NCBI GenBank assembly: GCA_018266575.1
Contig: JAFEAE010000015.1
Location: 248,001 to 312,000, forward strand
Source of the DNA: Bacteroidota bacterium
GTDB lineage: Bacteria > Bacteroidota > Bacteroidia > Chitinophagales > Chitinophagaceae
Direction of reading: 5' to 3'
DNA: 64,000 nt
Shown: piece by piece, positions 1-9,023 of the stretch
Layout: each line of letters begins with the position of its first letter
Numbering within the stretch: position 1 is the stretch's first letter
Notes under the pieces: model-generated
What the model was told of the DNA's origin: nothing
The model's input: the letters and a program-made list of their open reading frames with translations, nothing else
The model's database searches: none
Translations under genes and position numbers: made by a program

Positions 1-1
1 G

Positions 2-1495
2 GAAGATACTATCAAAAAATTTCAGTTAGGTTATTGCTTGGAAGATCGTAATGCTTTTTCACAAGCTGCATTAAATGCACAATACAACCTGGATTATTTG
101 CAGAAAAGCGGGCTTGTTGTAGTACGTGATGAAAGACCATTGGATAATTACCGCGGCAGGATAATTTTTCCTGTGCATAATCAAACAGGAAAAATTATTG
201 GTTTCGGCGCACGTATTATTAAGAGTAATGACCGTGCCCCGAAATACATCAACACCCCGGAAAATGAGATATATGTCAAAAGCAAAATTTTATATGGATC
301 TTATTTTGCACGGCAAGCGATTGATAAGAACGATGAATGCCTTTTGGTGGAAGGATATACGGATGTGATTTCACTTCATCAATCAGGAATTGAAAATGTT
401 GTTGCGAGTGGCGGTACTTCACTGACGACAGATCAGTTACGGTTGATAAAAAAATATACAGACAACCTCACAATCATTTATGATGGGGACAGTGCGGGAA
501 TAAAAGCAGCATTGCGTGGGCTTGATATGGCTTTGGAAGAAAGCCTGAATGTAAAATTAGTATTGATACCCGGCAATGAAGACCCGGACAGTTATGTGAA
601 CAAAGTTGGCGCAAACGCTTTCAGGGAATTTATTGCCAACAATAAAAAAGATTTCATTCTTTTTCAGTTGGAAGTTTCATTGCAGAATGCCGGTAATGAT
701 TCCAACAAAAAAGCATCTGTAGTAAACCAGGTTGCTGAAACGATTGCGAAAATCAACAAAGCAGAAGATTTCACAAAGCAACAGGATTATATTCGCAAGT
801 GCTCCGAATTATTGCAAATTGAAGAGCAGGGCTTGCATGCGTTGGTGAATAAATTTATTCGTGAGCGGATTTCAAAACAGGAAAACAAAGTTTCCGAAAA
901 TGAAACAGCAATAACCGATGAAACCTTCATTCCGTCACCAGCAGATGAAAATGACCAGAGCTTTAATTTATTATTCAAAGATGAATTACATGAGCGTGCA
1001 ATGGTTCGTTCGTTATTAGAGTTTGGACTGAAATCGTGGGACGAACAAAACAGTGTAGCAGATTATATATTTAGTGAATCGATTGATTATGATATGATCG
1101 ACAATAAAAAATTGCTGGAGATCATGGATAGATATAAAACCTGGTATAGTGAGGGTATCGAGCCGACAGCAAAAAACTTTTTATACGATGAAGATCAGCA
1201 GATGAGTTCTCTTGTTGTATCCATCATGGATTTTCCATACGAACTTAGTTTGAACTGGAAAGAACATTTTGAAGGAAAAATAAATACCAGGGAAGATTTA
1301 TATAAAGAAGAAGTTGCATCTACATTAAATTACTTAAAACTCCGGAAGATAAAACGCCTGATCGATCTCAATCAAAAAGATCTGGAAAAACAACATTCAC
1401 AGGAAGAACAGATCATGCTCATGCAAACTCATCAGCATCTAAAAAAAATGGAGAAGGAGCTCTTGCATAATTTGGGAACTGTAATTGTGAAATGA
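2..1495 (+). CDS. dnaG: DNA primase DnaG (5' end outside window)
   Basis: DNA primase, which makes the RNA primers at the DnaB helicase fork. The frame is already open at base 2 with DnaG-like sequence (IKKFQLGY) before the first candidate start (TTG at 38), so the true start lies left of the window and the zinc-binding N-terminus is missing. The TOPRIM domain is clear: EGYTD (about 350-364, catalytic Glu) and DGDSAG (about 482-499, metal-binding Asp residues). The remaining ~330 residues are the linker and helicase-binding C-terminal region, ending in a charged helix. The stop codon abuts the stop of the convergent DinB-like gene without any spacer. Confidence 0.95.
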   Translation, partial: EDTIKKFQLGYCLEDRNAFSQAALNAQYNLDYLQKSGLVVVRDERPLDNYRGRIIFPVHNQTGKIIGFGARIIKSNDRAPKYINTPENEIYVKSKILYGSYFARQAIDKNDECLLVEGYTDVISLHQSGIENVVASGGTSLTTDQLRLIKKYTDNLTIIYDGDSAGIKAALRGLDMALEESLNVKLVLIPGNEDPDSYVNKVGANAFREFIANNKKDFILFQLEVSLQNAGNDSNKKASVVNQVAETIAKINKAEDFTKQQDYIRKCSELLQIEEQGLHALVNKFIRERISKQENKVSENETAITDETFIPSPADENDQSFNLLFKDELHERAMVRSLLEFGLKSWDEQNSVADYIFSESIDYDMIDNKKLLEIMDRYKTWYSEGIEPTAKNFLYDEDQQMSSLVVSIMDFPYELSLNWKEHFEGKINTREDLYKEEVASTLNYLKLRKIKRLIDLNQKDLEKQHSQEEQIMLMQTHQHLKKMEKELLHNLGTVIVK

Positions 1496-2065
1496 TCAGT
1501 TTGTATTGATCAAATCCGATACACGGCGTGCCTGTAACATGTGCCTTTCGTTATGCGCAATTAAAAAACGAAGGCTATCCCCCAGACGGAGCTTAATAAA
1601 GCTGGCAACAGCAAAAGGTATTTTGATGCGCTGAATATCTTTTGTTGACGCGTGTTGCAAAATATCGTGCAGTACATCTAACTGTTGCAGAAAATTATTT
1701 ATTACGAGGTGTGCATCCGTTTCATTATTGGTAGGGTACAATATTTTCGGCGCGGGTAATTTAAATACCGAACCATCTGGCTTTGGTTTTATCTGCATGT
1801 AAACGAAATTTCCGATAATGCTGCTTTTATGTATTTCCGCATCTTTATCCGGCGCTCCTGCTATTTTCGGAAGAATCAGTTTAAAGTAAATATCCTGGGT
1901 AATTAATAAATGCTCAAAAACCTCACAAATGCTCCATTTACCTGGTGCAGGTTTTAATTTCAATTCCTCATTGGATAAACGCAGGAAAGATTTGGTTGTT
2001 GACCGTATAAGTTCTGTTCTGTCCGTCAAATCTAAGAGAAGCTGTTTCTTGCTAAATACAGGCAT
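1496..2065 (-). CDS. DinB/YfiT-like four-helix protein
   Basis: 189-residue DinB-superfamily protein. The family is a four-helix bundle that usually binds a metal through three histidines; some members are thiol-dependent transferases. Visible hallmarks are the N-terminal helix, the KPAPGKWSICEVFEHLL block (family WS..E...HL motif, first His) and a late AHNERHMLQARR block (His-x3-His). Substrate cannot be told from sequence. It is convergent with dnaG, stop codon to stop codon. Two further DinB-type genes occur in this window (23601 and 45532), but the three are not close copies. Confidence 0.75.
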   Translation of the reverse strand: MPVFSKKQLLLDLTDRTELIRSTTKSFLRLSNEELKLKPAPGKWSICEVFEHLLITQDIYFKLILPKIAGAPDKDAEIHKSSIIGNFVYMQIKPKPDGSVFKLPAPKILYPTNNETDAHLVINNFLQQLDVLHDILQHASTKDIQRIKIPFAVASFIKLRLGDSLRFLIAHNERHMLQARRVSDLINTN

Positions 2066-2287
2066 AAGAGTTGGTTGGTTGCATACTAAATATGCAAATT
2101 GTGATAAGGTTTTAATGTATTTATATCAGGGCCTTGGATGCCGGAATATAAATTGCATCTTATAAAAAAGATAAAGTTGCTCAAGATAATATCAACAATC
2201 TAAATTTTCCAGTATGTAAGCTGGTGATTTAAAATATTTGACATTTGTCAAAGCCTCTTAGGGTAACCTGTAAATTTTTAAAGGATA

Positions 2288-2953
2288 TTATTTTTCCGAA
2301 GGGTTTTTTTTACCTGCGATGAGTTTATCAATTGCTACTTCAAGCCTTCTTGACCTTGTCTCTTCTTTTTTAGCACTCGTTACCCAGGTAACATATTCTT
2401 TCTTGTTGGTAAAAGAAAGTTTATCGAAAAAATGGGAAGCAATTTTACTGCGGTTTAATTCCTTCATAAAATCACTTGGAGGAAGCACCGCTCTGGTTTC
2501 ATAATTTACACCTTCCACGTGTGCTGGAACACCGCCATTTGCCGAAGCCCTTGTAAGGTGCTGGATCTGGTCCCTCTTTTTAAAACGCATAGCCGTCCAT
2601 ACATGATCTAATGCAACCTGCCGTACACTTTCAAAATCTGAACGTGTAATGCAATCCCAACTGCAATCACGGTTTAATGTGGTAGCTATTTTTGATGTAA
2701 GTTTTGGGTAGGCTACCCAAAGCTTGCCTTCTTCGTGTAAAGCCGGTAGCACTTCATTAATAATGTTTGAAAGCTGGGTTTCATTTACAGCAAAAACAAG
2801 CGCAAAATCAATTTTGCGGCTTTTCAACAGGGGAGTTACGTTCTTCGAAAATGTCAGCTTAAGGAACTGCTTTTCGATAGATGACGGTAGCCCCTGAATA
2901 AGAATATTTTTTTCATCCTTTAACTGGAGCTTTTCCAACAAAGTTTGTGACAT
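2288..2953 (-). CDS. YdeI/OmdA-like protein with N-terminal DUF3052-like half
   Basis: 221 residues from the ATG at 2953. The C-terminal ~60 residues (…FDKLSFTNKKEYVTWV…, then basic RSRRLEVAIDKL) match the YdeI/OmpD-associated (OmdA) family; the N-terminal half looks like the small alpha/beta domain found in DUF3052 proteins. Biochemical role unknown. An in-frame TTG at 2992 would add 13 residues, but a TACCTTTG promoter element covers 2990-2997, so that codon would lie at or upstream of the transcript start; ATG 2953 is preferred. The 222 bases between this gene and the DinB gene show nothing recognisable. Confidence 0.7.
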   Translation of the reverse strand: MSQTLLEKLQLKDEKNILIQGLPSSIEKQFLKLTFSKNVTPLLKSRKIDFALVFAVNETQLSNIINEVLPALHEEGKLWVAYPKLTSKIATTLNRDCSWDCITRSDFESVRQVALDHVWTAMRFKKRDQIQHLTRASANGGVPAHVEGVNYETRAVLPPSDFMKELNRSKIASHFFDKLSFTNKKEYVTWVTSAKKEETRSRRLEVAIDKLIAGKKNPSEK

Positions 2954-2989
2954 GACTATCAGGTTTTGTTGAGATTTAAATGCGGTTTG

Positions 2990-2997
2990 CAAAGGTA
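2990..2997 (-). promoter_or_regulatory. Bacteroidota-type -7 element (TACCTTTG)
   Basis: TAnnTTTG match on the minus strand, about 37 bases before the YdeI-like ATG at 2953. The usual upstream TTTG is not clear. It helps reject the TTG start at 2992. Confidence 0.5.
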
Positions 2998-3064
2998 AAA
3001 AATGAAATTCAGAAATATGCAGGGTTGATTAAAAAAAGAAGCAAATTACCGGTTTTAGTTAAAT

Positions 3065-3727
3065 TTAATCGTTATCGGGTAACCGCCTGCGCTGACGCCT
3101 TCTGTCTCGGTGTTTCAAAATAGGGATTTTGCTTTCATTTCCCCGTAAAAGGCGGCTTATGTTTTTTTGGTGGGTAAGAATTACTAATAAAGCGACGGCT
3201 ATTGCAAATCCCCTGTATAGAGGGACTTTCTCGTTAAAAATAAAAAGGATCAAAACAGCAAATGCAACACTGGCGAGGATTGAGCTTAAAGAGACAAAAC
3301 GGGTTAAATACAGAACAAGTAAAAACACGCCAACACAATATACTGCTACTAAAGGCTGCATTGCAATGACCATTCCGAACAAAGTAGCAACTCCCTTTCC
3401 ACCTCTGAAATCAGCCCAAATAGGGAAGATGTGCCCTGCAACAGCAGCTAAACCCAAACCAACCATTAAATTGGTTCTGTCCCACTCACTATGAAGATAA
3501 AATGGAAGAAGGATGTATAAGCTTGTAGCAATGATTCCTTTAAGTACATCTGCCACCATTACAAAAGTTCCCCAGCGAGAGCCTAGAACCCTAAACGTAT
3601 TTGTGGCACCAGCATTGCCGCTACCATAATCACGGATATCGATACCAAAAAAATACCTGCTTACCCATATAGCTGTAGGAATAGAGCCGATCAGGTATGC
3701 TAATAATATAAGCAGAACCTCTTTCAT
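3065..3727 (-). CDS. plsY: Glycerol-3-phosphate acyltransferase PlsY
   Basis: Integral membrane acyltransferase that transfers the acyl group of acyl-phosphate to glycerol-3-phosphate, the first step of phospholipid synthesis. Conserved cytoplasmic-loop motifs are all present: GSGNAGATNTFR (residues 35-46), ADVLKG (about 59-64), and GHIFPIWADFRGGKGVAT (98-115). Hydrophobic segments flank them as in the usual five-TM topology. 220 residues is normal; the last ~15 are a strongly basic tail. It lies 75 bases downstream of prmA on the same strand, so the two may be cotranscribed. Confidence 0.95.
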   Translation of the reverse strand: MKEVLLILLAYLIGSIPTAIWVSRYFFGIDIRDYGSGNAGATNTFRVLGSRWGTFVMVADVLKGIIATSLYILLPFYLHSEWDRTNLMVGLGLAAVAGHIFPIWADFRGGKGVATLFGMVIAMQPLVAVYCVGVFLLVLYLTRFVSLSSILASVAFAVLILFIFNEKVPLYRGFAIAVALLVILTHQKNISRLLRGNESKIPILKHRDRRRQRRRLPDND

Positions 3728-3802
3728 CGAACTGTTGATTGACGTTGGACTTCAAAAATAACTAAAACTAGTGAAAAGTTACACAATTGTTAACGGCTTT
3801 TA

Positions 3803-4621
3803 TTATTTGCTTCTTAGAACAAAACAAATCCATCCATCCTTGTTTAAAAATCTTTGCTCCTCAAAACCATGCTTTTGTACCTCAAATTTTATTTCAATTG
3901 CATCTTGTTCCAATAAACCACTGATTATTAAAACGCCCCGGGAAACCAATTGTTGCCTGATTTTTGCGAGATTAGCCAGAATTACAAGTTTATTAATATT
4001 TGCAAGAATGATGTCAAACTTCAGGGAAGAATTGATCTGGTCATTTTTTTGAATAATGATGTTTGAAGAATGATTAACCTCTGTATTTTCTTTAGCATTT
4101 TCAATACTCCATTCATCGATATCTATTGCAAGAATTTTGGCTGCTCCAAGTTTTTCTGCAAGTATGGATAAAACGCCGGTTCCTGTACCAAAATCCAAAA
4201 CAGATTTATTGGAAAAATCAATTTCTTCCATGGCTTTAATCATAAGAAATGTTGTGGCATGATGCCCTGTTCCAAAACTCATTTTGGGAGTAATAATGAT
4301 CTCGTGTTTTATGTTCGGAATCGGTTTGTGAAAAACTGCACGTATTGCACAAAAATTTTCAATAGCTACAGGCTGAAAACTTTTTTCCCATTCTTCATTC
4401 CAGTTTTTTTGTTTGATGGGTTGCGTTGAAAATTTTACAGCGAACGGAGATAGTATTTCTTTCAGATTATCTTCATTAAATTTTTCTTCCGGGATGAATG
4501 CGTTTAGTATTGAATCGATTTCTTCAAAACCTTCAAACCCTGATTCAGATAATATTGCAATTAATATTTCCGATTGAAGTGCAGATGAGATTTCTATTGT
4601 AAGTTGAATATAATTGCTCAT
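3803..4621 (-). CDS. prmA: Ribosomal protein L11 methyltransferase PrmA
   Basis: SAM-dependent methyltransferase that trimethylates ribosomal protein L11. An N-terminal substrate-recognition domain (1-60) is followed by the PrmA signature FGTGHHATT (116-124), SAM motif I VLDFGTGTGVL (141-151), the acidic DIDEW (167-171) and the LANIN motif. 272 residues is typical. The start is fixed by the conserved opening MSNYIQLTIE. The U-tract of a strong terminator hairpin ends directly against this ATG, so there is no ordinary leader or Shine-Dalgarno; expression needs read-through from pnp or an unusual start (see findings). Confidence 0.95.
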   Translation of the reverse strand: MSNYIQLTIEISSALQSEILIAILSESGFEGFEEIDSILNAFIPEEKFNEDNLKEILSPFAVKFSTQPIKQKNWNEEWEKSFQPVAIENFCAIRAVFHKPIPNIKHEIIITPKMSFGTGHHATTFLMIKAMEEIDFSNKSVLDFGTGTGVLSILAEKLGAAKILAIDIDEWSIENAKENTEVNHSSNIIIQKNDQINSSLKFDIILANINKLVILANLAKIRQQLVSRGVLIISGLLEQDAIEIKFEVQKHGFEEQRFLNKDGWICFVLRSK

Positions 4622-4651
4622 AAAAAAACCTGCAGCAAATTACTGCAGGTT
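4622..4651 (-). terminator. Rho-independent terminator after pnp
   Basis: Perfect 9-bp stem (AACCTGCAG with CTGCAGGTT), 7-base loop, then seven T on the minus strand. It ends pnp (stop at 4680) and its T-tract runs straight into the prmA ATG at 4621. Confidence 0.8.
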
Positions 4652-4679
4652 GTAAGTTTATAAAATAATTTTTTAAGAA

Positions 4680-6836
4680 TTATTGAGCTGAATCCTGTGG
4701 CTGCTGATTGTTTGGTTTGCCTTCGGGTTTTGGCATTAATACTTTACGGCTTAATTTGAATTTTCCCGTTTTGTGGTCAATGCCGATCAGTTTTACTTTT
4801 ACAGTATCGCCTTCGTTCAACACGCCTTCCATTGTTTCCAGGCGCTTCCAGGAAACTTCGCTGATGTGAAGTAATCCTTGTTTGCCCGGCAGGAATTCTA
4901 CAAACGCACCGTAAGGCATTATTGATTTTACCTTTGCTTCATATACAGAATTTACTTCGGGAACCGCAACAATTCCTTTGATCCACGCAACAGCCCTTTC
5001 AAGTCCATCTTTTGCCGGACTGAAAATGCTCACCTCGCCATAATTACCAACTTCCTCAAGATTGATTGTTGTGCCTGTTTCGCGTTGGATCTCCTGTATA
5101 ATTTTTCCTTGTGGCCCGATTACCGCACCAATAAATTCTTTATCAATAAATAATTTTTCCATTCTCGGTGCATGTGGTTTTACTTCGGCACGGGGAGCCT
5201 CAATACATTCATACATCGCATCAAGAATATGCAAGCGTCCTTTTTTTGCTTGTTCCAATGCTTCACGCATAACATCCATGCTTAAGCCATCTACTTTAAT
5301 ATCCATTTGTACACCACAAATTCCCTGGCGTGTTCCGGTTACTTTAAAGTCCATATCACCCAGATGGTCTTCATCTCCCAATATATCCGTTAAGATCGCG
5401 TATTTGCCATCTGCTCTTGTGATCAATCCCATTGCAACACCACTCACATGCTTAGGAATAGGTACACCCGCATCCATTAATGCCAGCGAGCCGGCACAAA
5501 CAGTTGCCATAGAAGACGAACCATTCGATTCGAGAATGTCACTTACAACACGAACTGTGTATGCATAATCTTTGCCGGGCATCATTTGTTTTAATGAACG
5601 CATAGCGAGGTTACCATGGCCTACTTCGCGGCGGCTTTGCCCACGCAACATCTTAACTTCGCCTGTACTAAATGGGGGAAAATTATAATGTAGGAAGAAT
5701 TTTGAATCGATTGATTTTGCTGCACTTTCAACCAAAAGTTCATCTAAAGGAGTTCCGAATGTAACCGTGGTAAGAGATTGAGTTTCACCGCGAGTGAAAA
5801 GTGATGAGCCGTGAGGAGTGGGTAATGGGTCTATTTCCATTGCCAATGGCCTGACCTGGTCAAGACTACGGCCATCCAAACGGATGCGGTCATCTAAAAT
5901 CATGTTCCGCACAACTTCCCACTGCAGGTCCGCATAATATTTTTTAGCTAATTTTTTGTCGCTGTCTGTGGCTTCTTCACCAAGGCTCGCGATCAATTCA
6001 TCTTTCAATAAACTGTATGCATCGCTGCGTTCATTTTTTGACGAGCCTTTCCTCGAAATTTCATAGATCTTATCTTTTGCAAAAGCAGTTACTTTTTTCT
6101 GCAGTTCTTCATTTTGAACAGGCTTTGCATATTCCCTTTTTGACGTAGCTCCTGCTTTTGCCCTTAATTCTTCCTGTGCTTTAATATGAATACGGATAGC
6201 GTCATGCGCCAATTGAAGTGCATTCACCAGGTCTTCTTCACTACATTCCTGCGCTTCGCCTTCCACCATCATCAGGTTTTTATCTGTAGCGGCAATAATA
6301 AATTCCATATCAGCTTTTTCAAGCTCAGAACGTAATGGGTTTGCCACTAATTTACCGTCAACCCGTGCAATTCTTACTTCACTGATAATTTCTTTGATGG
6401 GAATATCTGAAACAGCTAATGCTGCAGATGCTGCAAGGCATGCCAATGAATCCGGCATCACTTCTATATCACTTGAAACGAGGCTTAATAAAACCTGTAC
6501 ATCACAAAAATAATCTTCCGGAAATAATGGGCGCAAGGCACGGTCAATCAAACGACTGGTCAGTATTTCATAATCGTTCAATCTTGCTTCTCTTTTGAAA
6601 AATGAACCGGGGATTCTTCCTGCAGATGCAAATTTTTCCTGGTAATCAACTGAAAGCGGGAAAAAATCCTGTCCTTCTTTGGGTTCTTTATTGGCAACAA
6701 CTGTTGCTAAAATAATACAATTGCCCTGACGCACCGTAACGGCGCCATCTGCCTGGCGGGCGAGTTTGCCAGTTTCAATGGTAACTTCACGGCCTTCGCC
6801 GATGCTGAATGTTACGCTAATAGGTTGTGAAAGCAT
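4680..6836 (-). CDS. pnp: Polyribonucleotide nucleotidyltransferase (PNPase)
   Basis: Phosphorolytic 3'-5' exoribonuclease of RNA turnover. Domains in order: first RNase PH core, all-alpha linker, second RNase PH core (opening DGRSLDQVRPLA; catalytic acidic block GDEDHLGDMDFK), KH domain (EFIGAVIGPQGKIIQEIQ) and S1 domain (IMPYGAFVEFLPGKQGLLH). 718 residues from ATG 6836 is the usual length; an in-frame TTG four codons upstream is unnecessary. rpsO lies just upstream, the classic rpsO-pnp neighbourhood, but with its own terminator between them. Confidence 0.97.
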   Translation of the reverse strand: MLSQPISVTFSIGEGREVTIETGKLARQADGAVTVRQGNCIILATVVANKEPKEGQDFFPLSVDYQEKFASAGRIPGSFFKREARLNDYEILTSRLIDRALRPLFPEDYFCDVQVLLSLVSSDIEVMPDSLACLAASAALAVSDIPIKEIISEVRIARVDGKLVANPLRSELEKADMEFIIAATDKNLMMVEGEAQECSEEDLVNALQLAHDAIRIHIKAQEELRAKAGATSKREYAKPVQNEELQKKVTAFAKDKIYEISRKGSSKNERSDAYSLLKDELIASLGEEATDSDKKLAKKYYADLQWEVVRNMILDDRIRLDGRSLDQVRPLAMEIDPLPTPHGSSLFTRGETQSLTTVTFGTPLDELLVESAAKSIDSKFFLHYNFPPFSTGEVKMLRGQSRREVGHGNLAMRSLKQMMPGKDYAYTVRVVSDILESNGSSSMATVCAGSLALMDAGVPIPKHVSGVAMGLITRADGKYAILTDILGDEDHLGDMDFKVTGTRQGICGVQMDIKVDGLSMDVMREALEQAKKGRLHILDAMYECIEAPRAEVKPHAPRMEKLFIDKEFIGAVIGPQGKIIQEIQRETGTTINLEEVGNYGEVSIFSPAKDGLERAVAWIKGIVAVPEVNSVYEAKVKSIMPYGAFVEFLPGKQGLLHISEVSWKRLETMEGVLNEGDTVKVKLIGIDHKTGKFKLSRKVLMPKPEGKPNNQQPQDSAQ

Positions 6837-6938
6837 ATGGCTGTTCAACTTTGTTGAATTATAAATGGCGGGGCGGGAACGGGGCCATTATAATCCAGGT
6901 TATAAAATCAATGTTAATGATCGAAAAGCGACTGTAAG

Positions 6939-6972
6939 AAAAAACTATTCCCAACCTGTTGAAGTTGGGAAT
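6939..6972 (-). terminator. Rho-independent terminator after rpsO
   Basis: Perfect 9-bp stem (ATTCCCAAC with GTTGGGAAT), 8-base loop, then AG and six T on the minus strand, 19 bases after the rpsO stop. Confidence 0.8.
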
Positions 6973-6990
6973 AAATGATGTAGTGAAAAT

Positions 6991-7263
6991 CTATTTTCTA
7001 AGACCTAACTTTTCAATTAATTGGCGGTAACCTTGCAAATCCTGTTTGCTTAAGTAGGTAAGCAAACGTTTTCTTTTACCTACAAGTTGCATAAGCCCAC
7101 GATGTGTGGAAAAATCCTTTTTGTTTTCCTGTAAGTGTTCAGAAATTTTATTGATGCGTTCTGTCAGTAACGCTATCTGCCCTTCGATGGAACCTGTGTT
7201 ATTTGATTTACCACCGAGTTCTTTAAAAAATGTTGCTTTTTTTTCTGTTGTTAAATAAGGCAT
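6991..7263 (-). CDS. rpsO: 30S ribosomal protein S15
   Basis: Primary 16S-rRNA-binding protein of the small subunit. 90 residues, with the S15 core: GSIEGQIALLTERINKISEH, then the conserved helix STHRGLMQLVGKRKRLLTYL. Full length and intact. It starts with ATG at 7263, downstream of a TAnnTTTG promoter, and is closed by its own terminator before pnp. Confidence 0.97.
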   Translation of the reverse strand: MPYLTTEKKATFFKELGGKSNNTGSIEGQIALLTERINKISEHLQENKKDFSTHRGLMQLVGKRKRLLTYLSKQDLQGYRQLIEKLGLRK

Positions 7264-7309
7264 CTCAATTTTTTTTAGTCATCCAAATATATTCTTCTAA
7301 TTTCGGCGG

Positions 7310-7317
7310 CAAAGGTA
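7310..7317 (-). promoter_or_regulatory. -7 promoter element of rpsO (TACCTTTG)
   Basis: TAnnTTTG match on the minus strand about 47 bases before the rpsO ATG. It is followed by GCCGCC, a setting I recognise from other Bacteroidota promoters. Confidence 0.5.
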
Positions 7318-7416
7318 GGGATTTCTTTTCATTGATAAAATTTCTTCTTTTCTTTATAAGCCTATTTTTAAAAGGGTTAATATTGTTTTTTGAGATTCAA
7401 AAACTATTTGCAATCA

Positions 7417-8004
7417 ATGGGTTACTTCGCTCATTCAACGGCTATAATTGATCAGGGGGCAACGATCGGGGAAAATACGCGGATCTGGCATTTCTCCCAT
7501 ATCATGGGCGATTGCAGGATCGGTGACAACTGCATCCTGGGACAAAATGTAATGGTTGGCGCGGGTGTAATCCTGGGCAACAACGTTAAAGTGCAGAATA
7601 ATGTCTCTGTATATACCGGGGTTACTTGCGAGGATTCTGTTTTTATCGGCCCCTCTGTTGTGTTTACCAATGTTATTAATCCACGAAGTGCAATATCACG
7701 AAAGAATCAATTCAAAACTACCCTTGTAAAACAAGGGGCAACAATAGGCGCTAATGCAACAATTATTTGTGGAAATGAGATTGGGAAATATGCATTTGTA
7801 GGAGCTGGTTCCGTGGTAACAAAACCAGTTTTGCCTTATGCGATTGTTGTAGGTAACCCTGCTGTTCAGGCAGGTTGGATGAGTGAATATGGCCATCGCC
7901 TTGATTTTGATGAAAACGGAATTGCTTTTTGCCCGGAAAGCAAAGAAAAATATTTGTTGCAAGACAATCTTTCTGTTATTAAAATTGAACATGATACCCG
8001 ATAG
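7417..8004 (+). CDS. Left-handed beta-helix N-acetyltransferase, WlbB/WbpD-like
   Basis: Hexapeptide-repeat acyltransferase. Isoleucine-rich hexapeptide turns ([51 protein letters not shown]) fill most of the 195 residues, and the C-terminal VGNPA step is typical of sugar N-acetyltransferases. The best match I recognise is the UDP-2-acetamido-3-amino-2,3-dideoxy-glucuronate N-acetyltransferase family (WlbB/WbpD). ATG 7417 (opening [11 protein letters not shown]) is chosen over an in-frame TTG at 7390. The next gene overlaps it by 14 bases and is the matching WlbA-type dehydrogenase, which supports the assignment. Confidence 0.8.
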   Translation: MGYFAHSTAIIDQGATIGENTRIWHFSHIMGDCRIGDNCILGQNVMVGAGVILGNNVKVQNNVSVYTGVTCEDSVFIGPSVVFTNVINPRSAISRKNQFKTTLVKQGATIGANATIICGNEIGKYAFVGAGSVVTKPVLPYAIVVGNPAVQAGWMSEYGHRLDFDENGIAFCPESKEKYLLQDNLSVIKIEHDTR

Positions 8005-8977
8005 AAAAATAAGTTTTGCGGTTATTGGTTGCGGTTATATTGGTAAAAGGCATATAAACTTTATTAAAGATAATCCCGCCTGTGAATTAATTGGAATATG
8101 TGATATCCGGTCTCAAAGTGAACTGGGAATCGATGACATTTCTGTGCCTTTTTTTGAAAATATTGATCAGCTGTTAGCTATGGATTTTGACGTTGCATGC
8201 ATTGCAACGCCCAACGGTATTCATGCACTTGAAGCAATTAATGCGATACGTTCCGGGCACCATGTATTGATAGAAAAACCCATGGCATTAACCAAACAAG
8301 ATTGTGAGCAAATCATAAGCGAAGCCCGGCTTTATAAAAAACATGTTTTTGGAGTACTTCAAAATCGCTTTTCACCTTCATCCCGCTGGCTTAAAAACAT
8401 TATCGATCAAAAAAAATTAGGTAAAATATTCTTTGTTTCTATTAACTGTTTTTGGAACAGGGATGAAAGATATTATAACCGGTCTGCATGGCATGGTACA
8501 AAAGAATTAGATGGTGGTACACTATTCAGCCAGTTCTCGCATTTTATAGATTCACTGCTATGGATTTTTGGTGATGTGAAAAATATCCAGGCCAGGATCA
8601 GGAATTTAAATCATAATTACCTCGCTGATTTTGACGACTCAGGGAATGTAAGCTTTGATTTTGTAAACGGCGGAATGGGTGTATTAAATTTTTCAACGGC
8701 AACATGGAAACAGAACCTTGAAAGCAGTATTACAGTTATTGGAGAAAAAGGTACGGTAAAGATTTCCGGGCAATACATGGATAAAATTGCTGTTTGCGAT
8801 ATCGAAAATTATATGCTGCCGGAGCTCCCTGCATCACACAACAATTCAAATAATCATTCTTATATTTTTGAAAATATTGCAGATGTATTGAAACACGGTG
8901 CTGAAAAAGCGGTTCAACCTTTAGAATCTCTCAAAGCGGTAGAACTAATCGAAGAAATATATAAACTCGGGCGATAG
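7991..8977 (+). CDS. Gfo/Idh/MocA oxidoreductase, WlbA/WbpB-like
   Basis: NAD-dependent sugar-nucleotide dehydrogenase, probably oxidising the 3-OH of UDP-N-acetylglucosaminuronate. Rossmann motif GCGYIGKRH near the N-terminus, the family EKP block ([10 protein letters not shown]), and the C-terminal Gfo/Idh fold with [15 protein letters not shown], as in WlbA-type enzymes. The start is the ATG at 7991, inside the end of the acetyltransferase gene (14-base overlap, translational coupling); an upstream in-frame start would add 36 residues unlike the family. The aminotransferase that should act between these two enzymes is not in the window. Confidence 0.82.
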   Translation: MIPDRKISFAVIGCGYIGKRHINFIKDNPACELIGICDIRSQSELGIDDISVPFFENIDQLLAMDFDVACIATPNGIHALEAINAIRSGHHVLIEKPMALTKQDCEQIISEARLYKKHVFGVLQNRFSPSSRWLKNIIDQKKLGKIFFVSINCFWNRDERYYNRSAWHGTKELDGGTLFSQFSHFIDSLLWIFGDVKNIQARIRNLNHNYLADFDDSGNVSFDFVNGGMGVLNFSTATWKQNLESSITVIGEKGTVKISGQYMDKIAVCDIENYMLPELPASHNNSNNHSYIFENIADVLKHGAEKAVQPLESLKAVELIEEIYKLGR

Positions 8978-9023
8978 TTTATATTCATTTTCTTTGCTTC
9001 TGTAAAAGGAATATACACAATCG

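Noticed and set aside
5062..5568. 168-codon open frame on the plus strand
   Set aside because: Lies fully antisense to pnp, which has all expected domains; the translated sequence is low-complexity Ser/Pro/Ile-rich with no recognisable motif.
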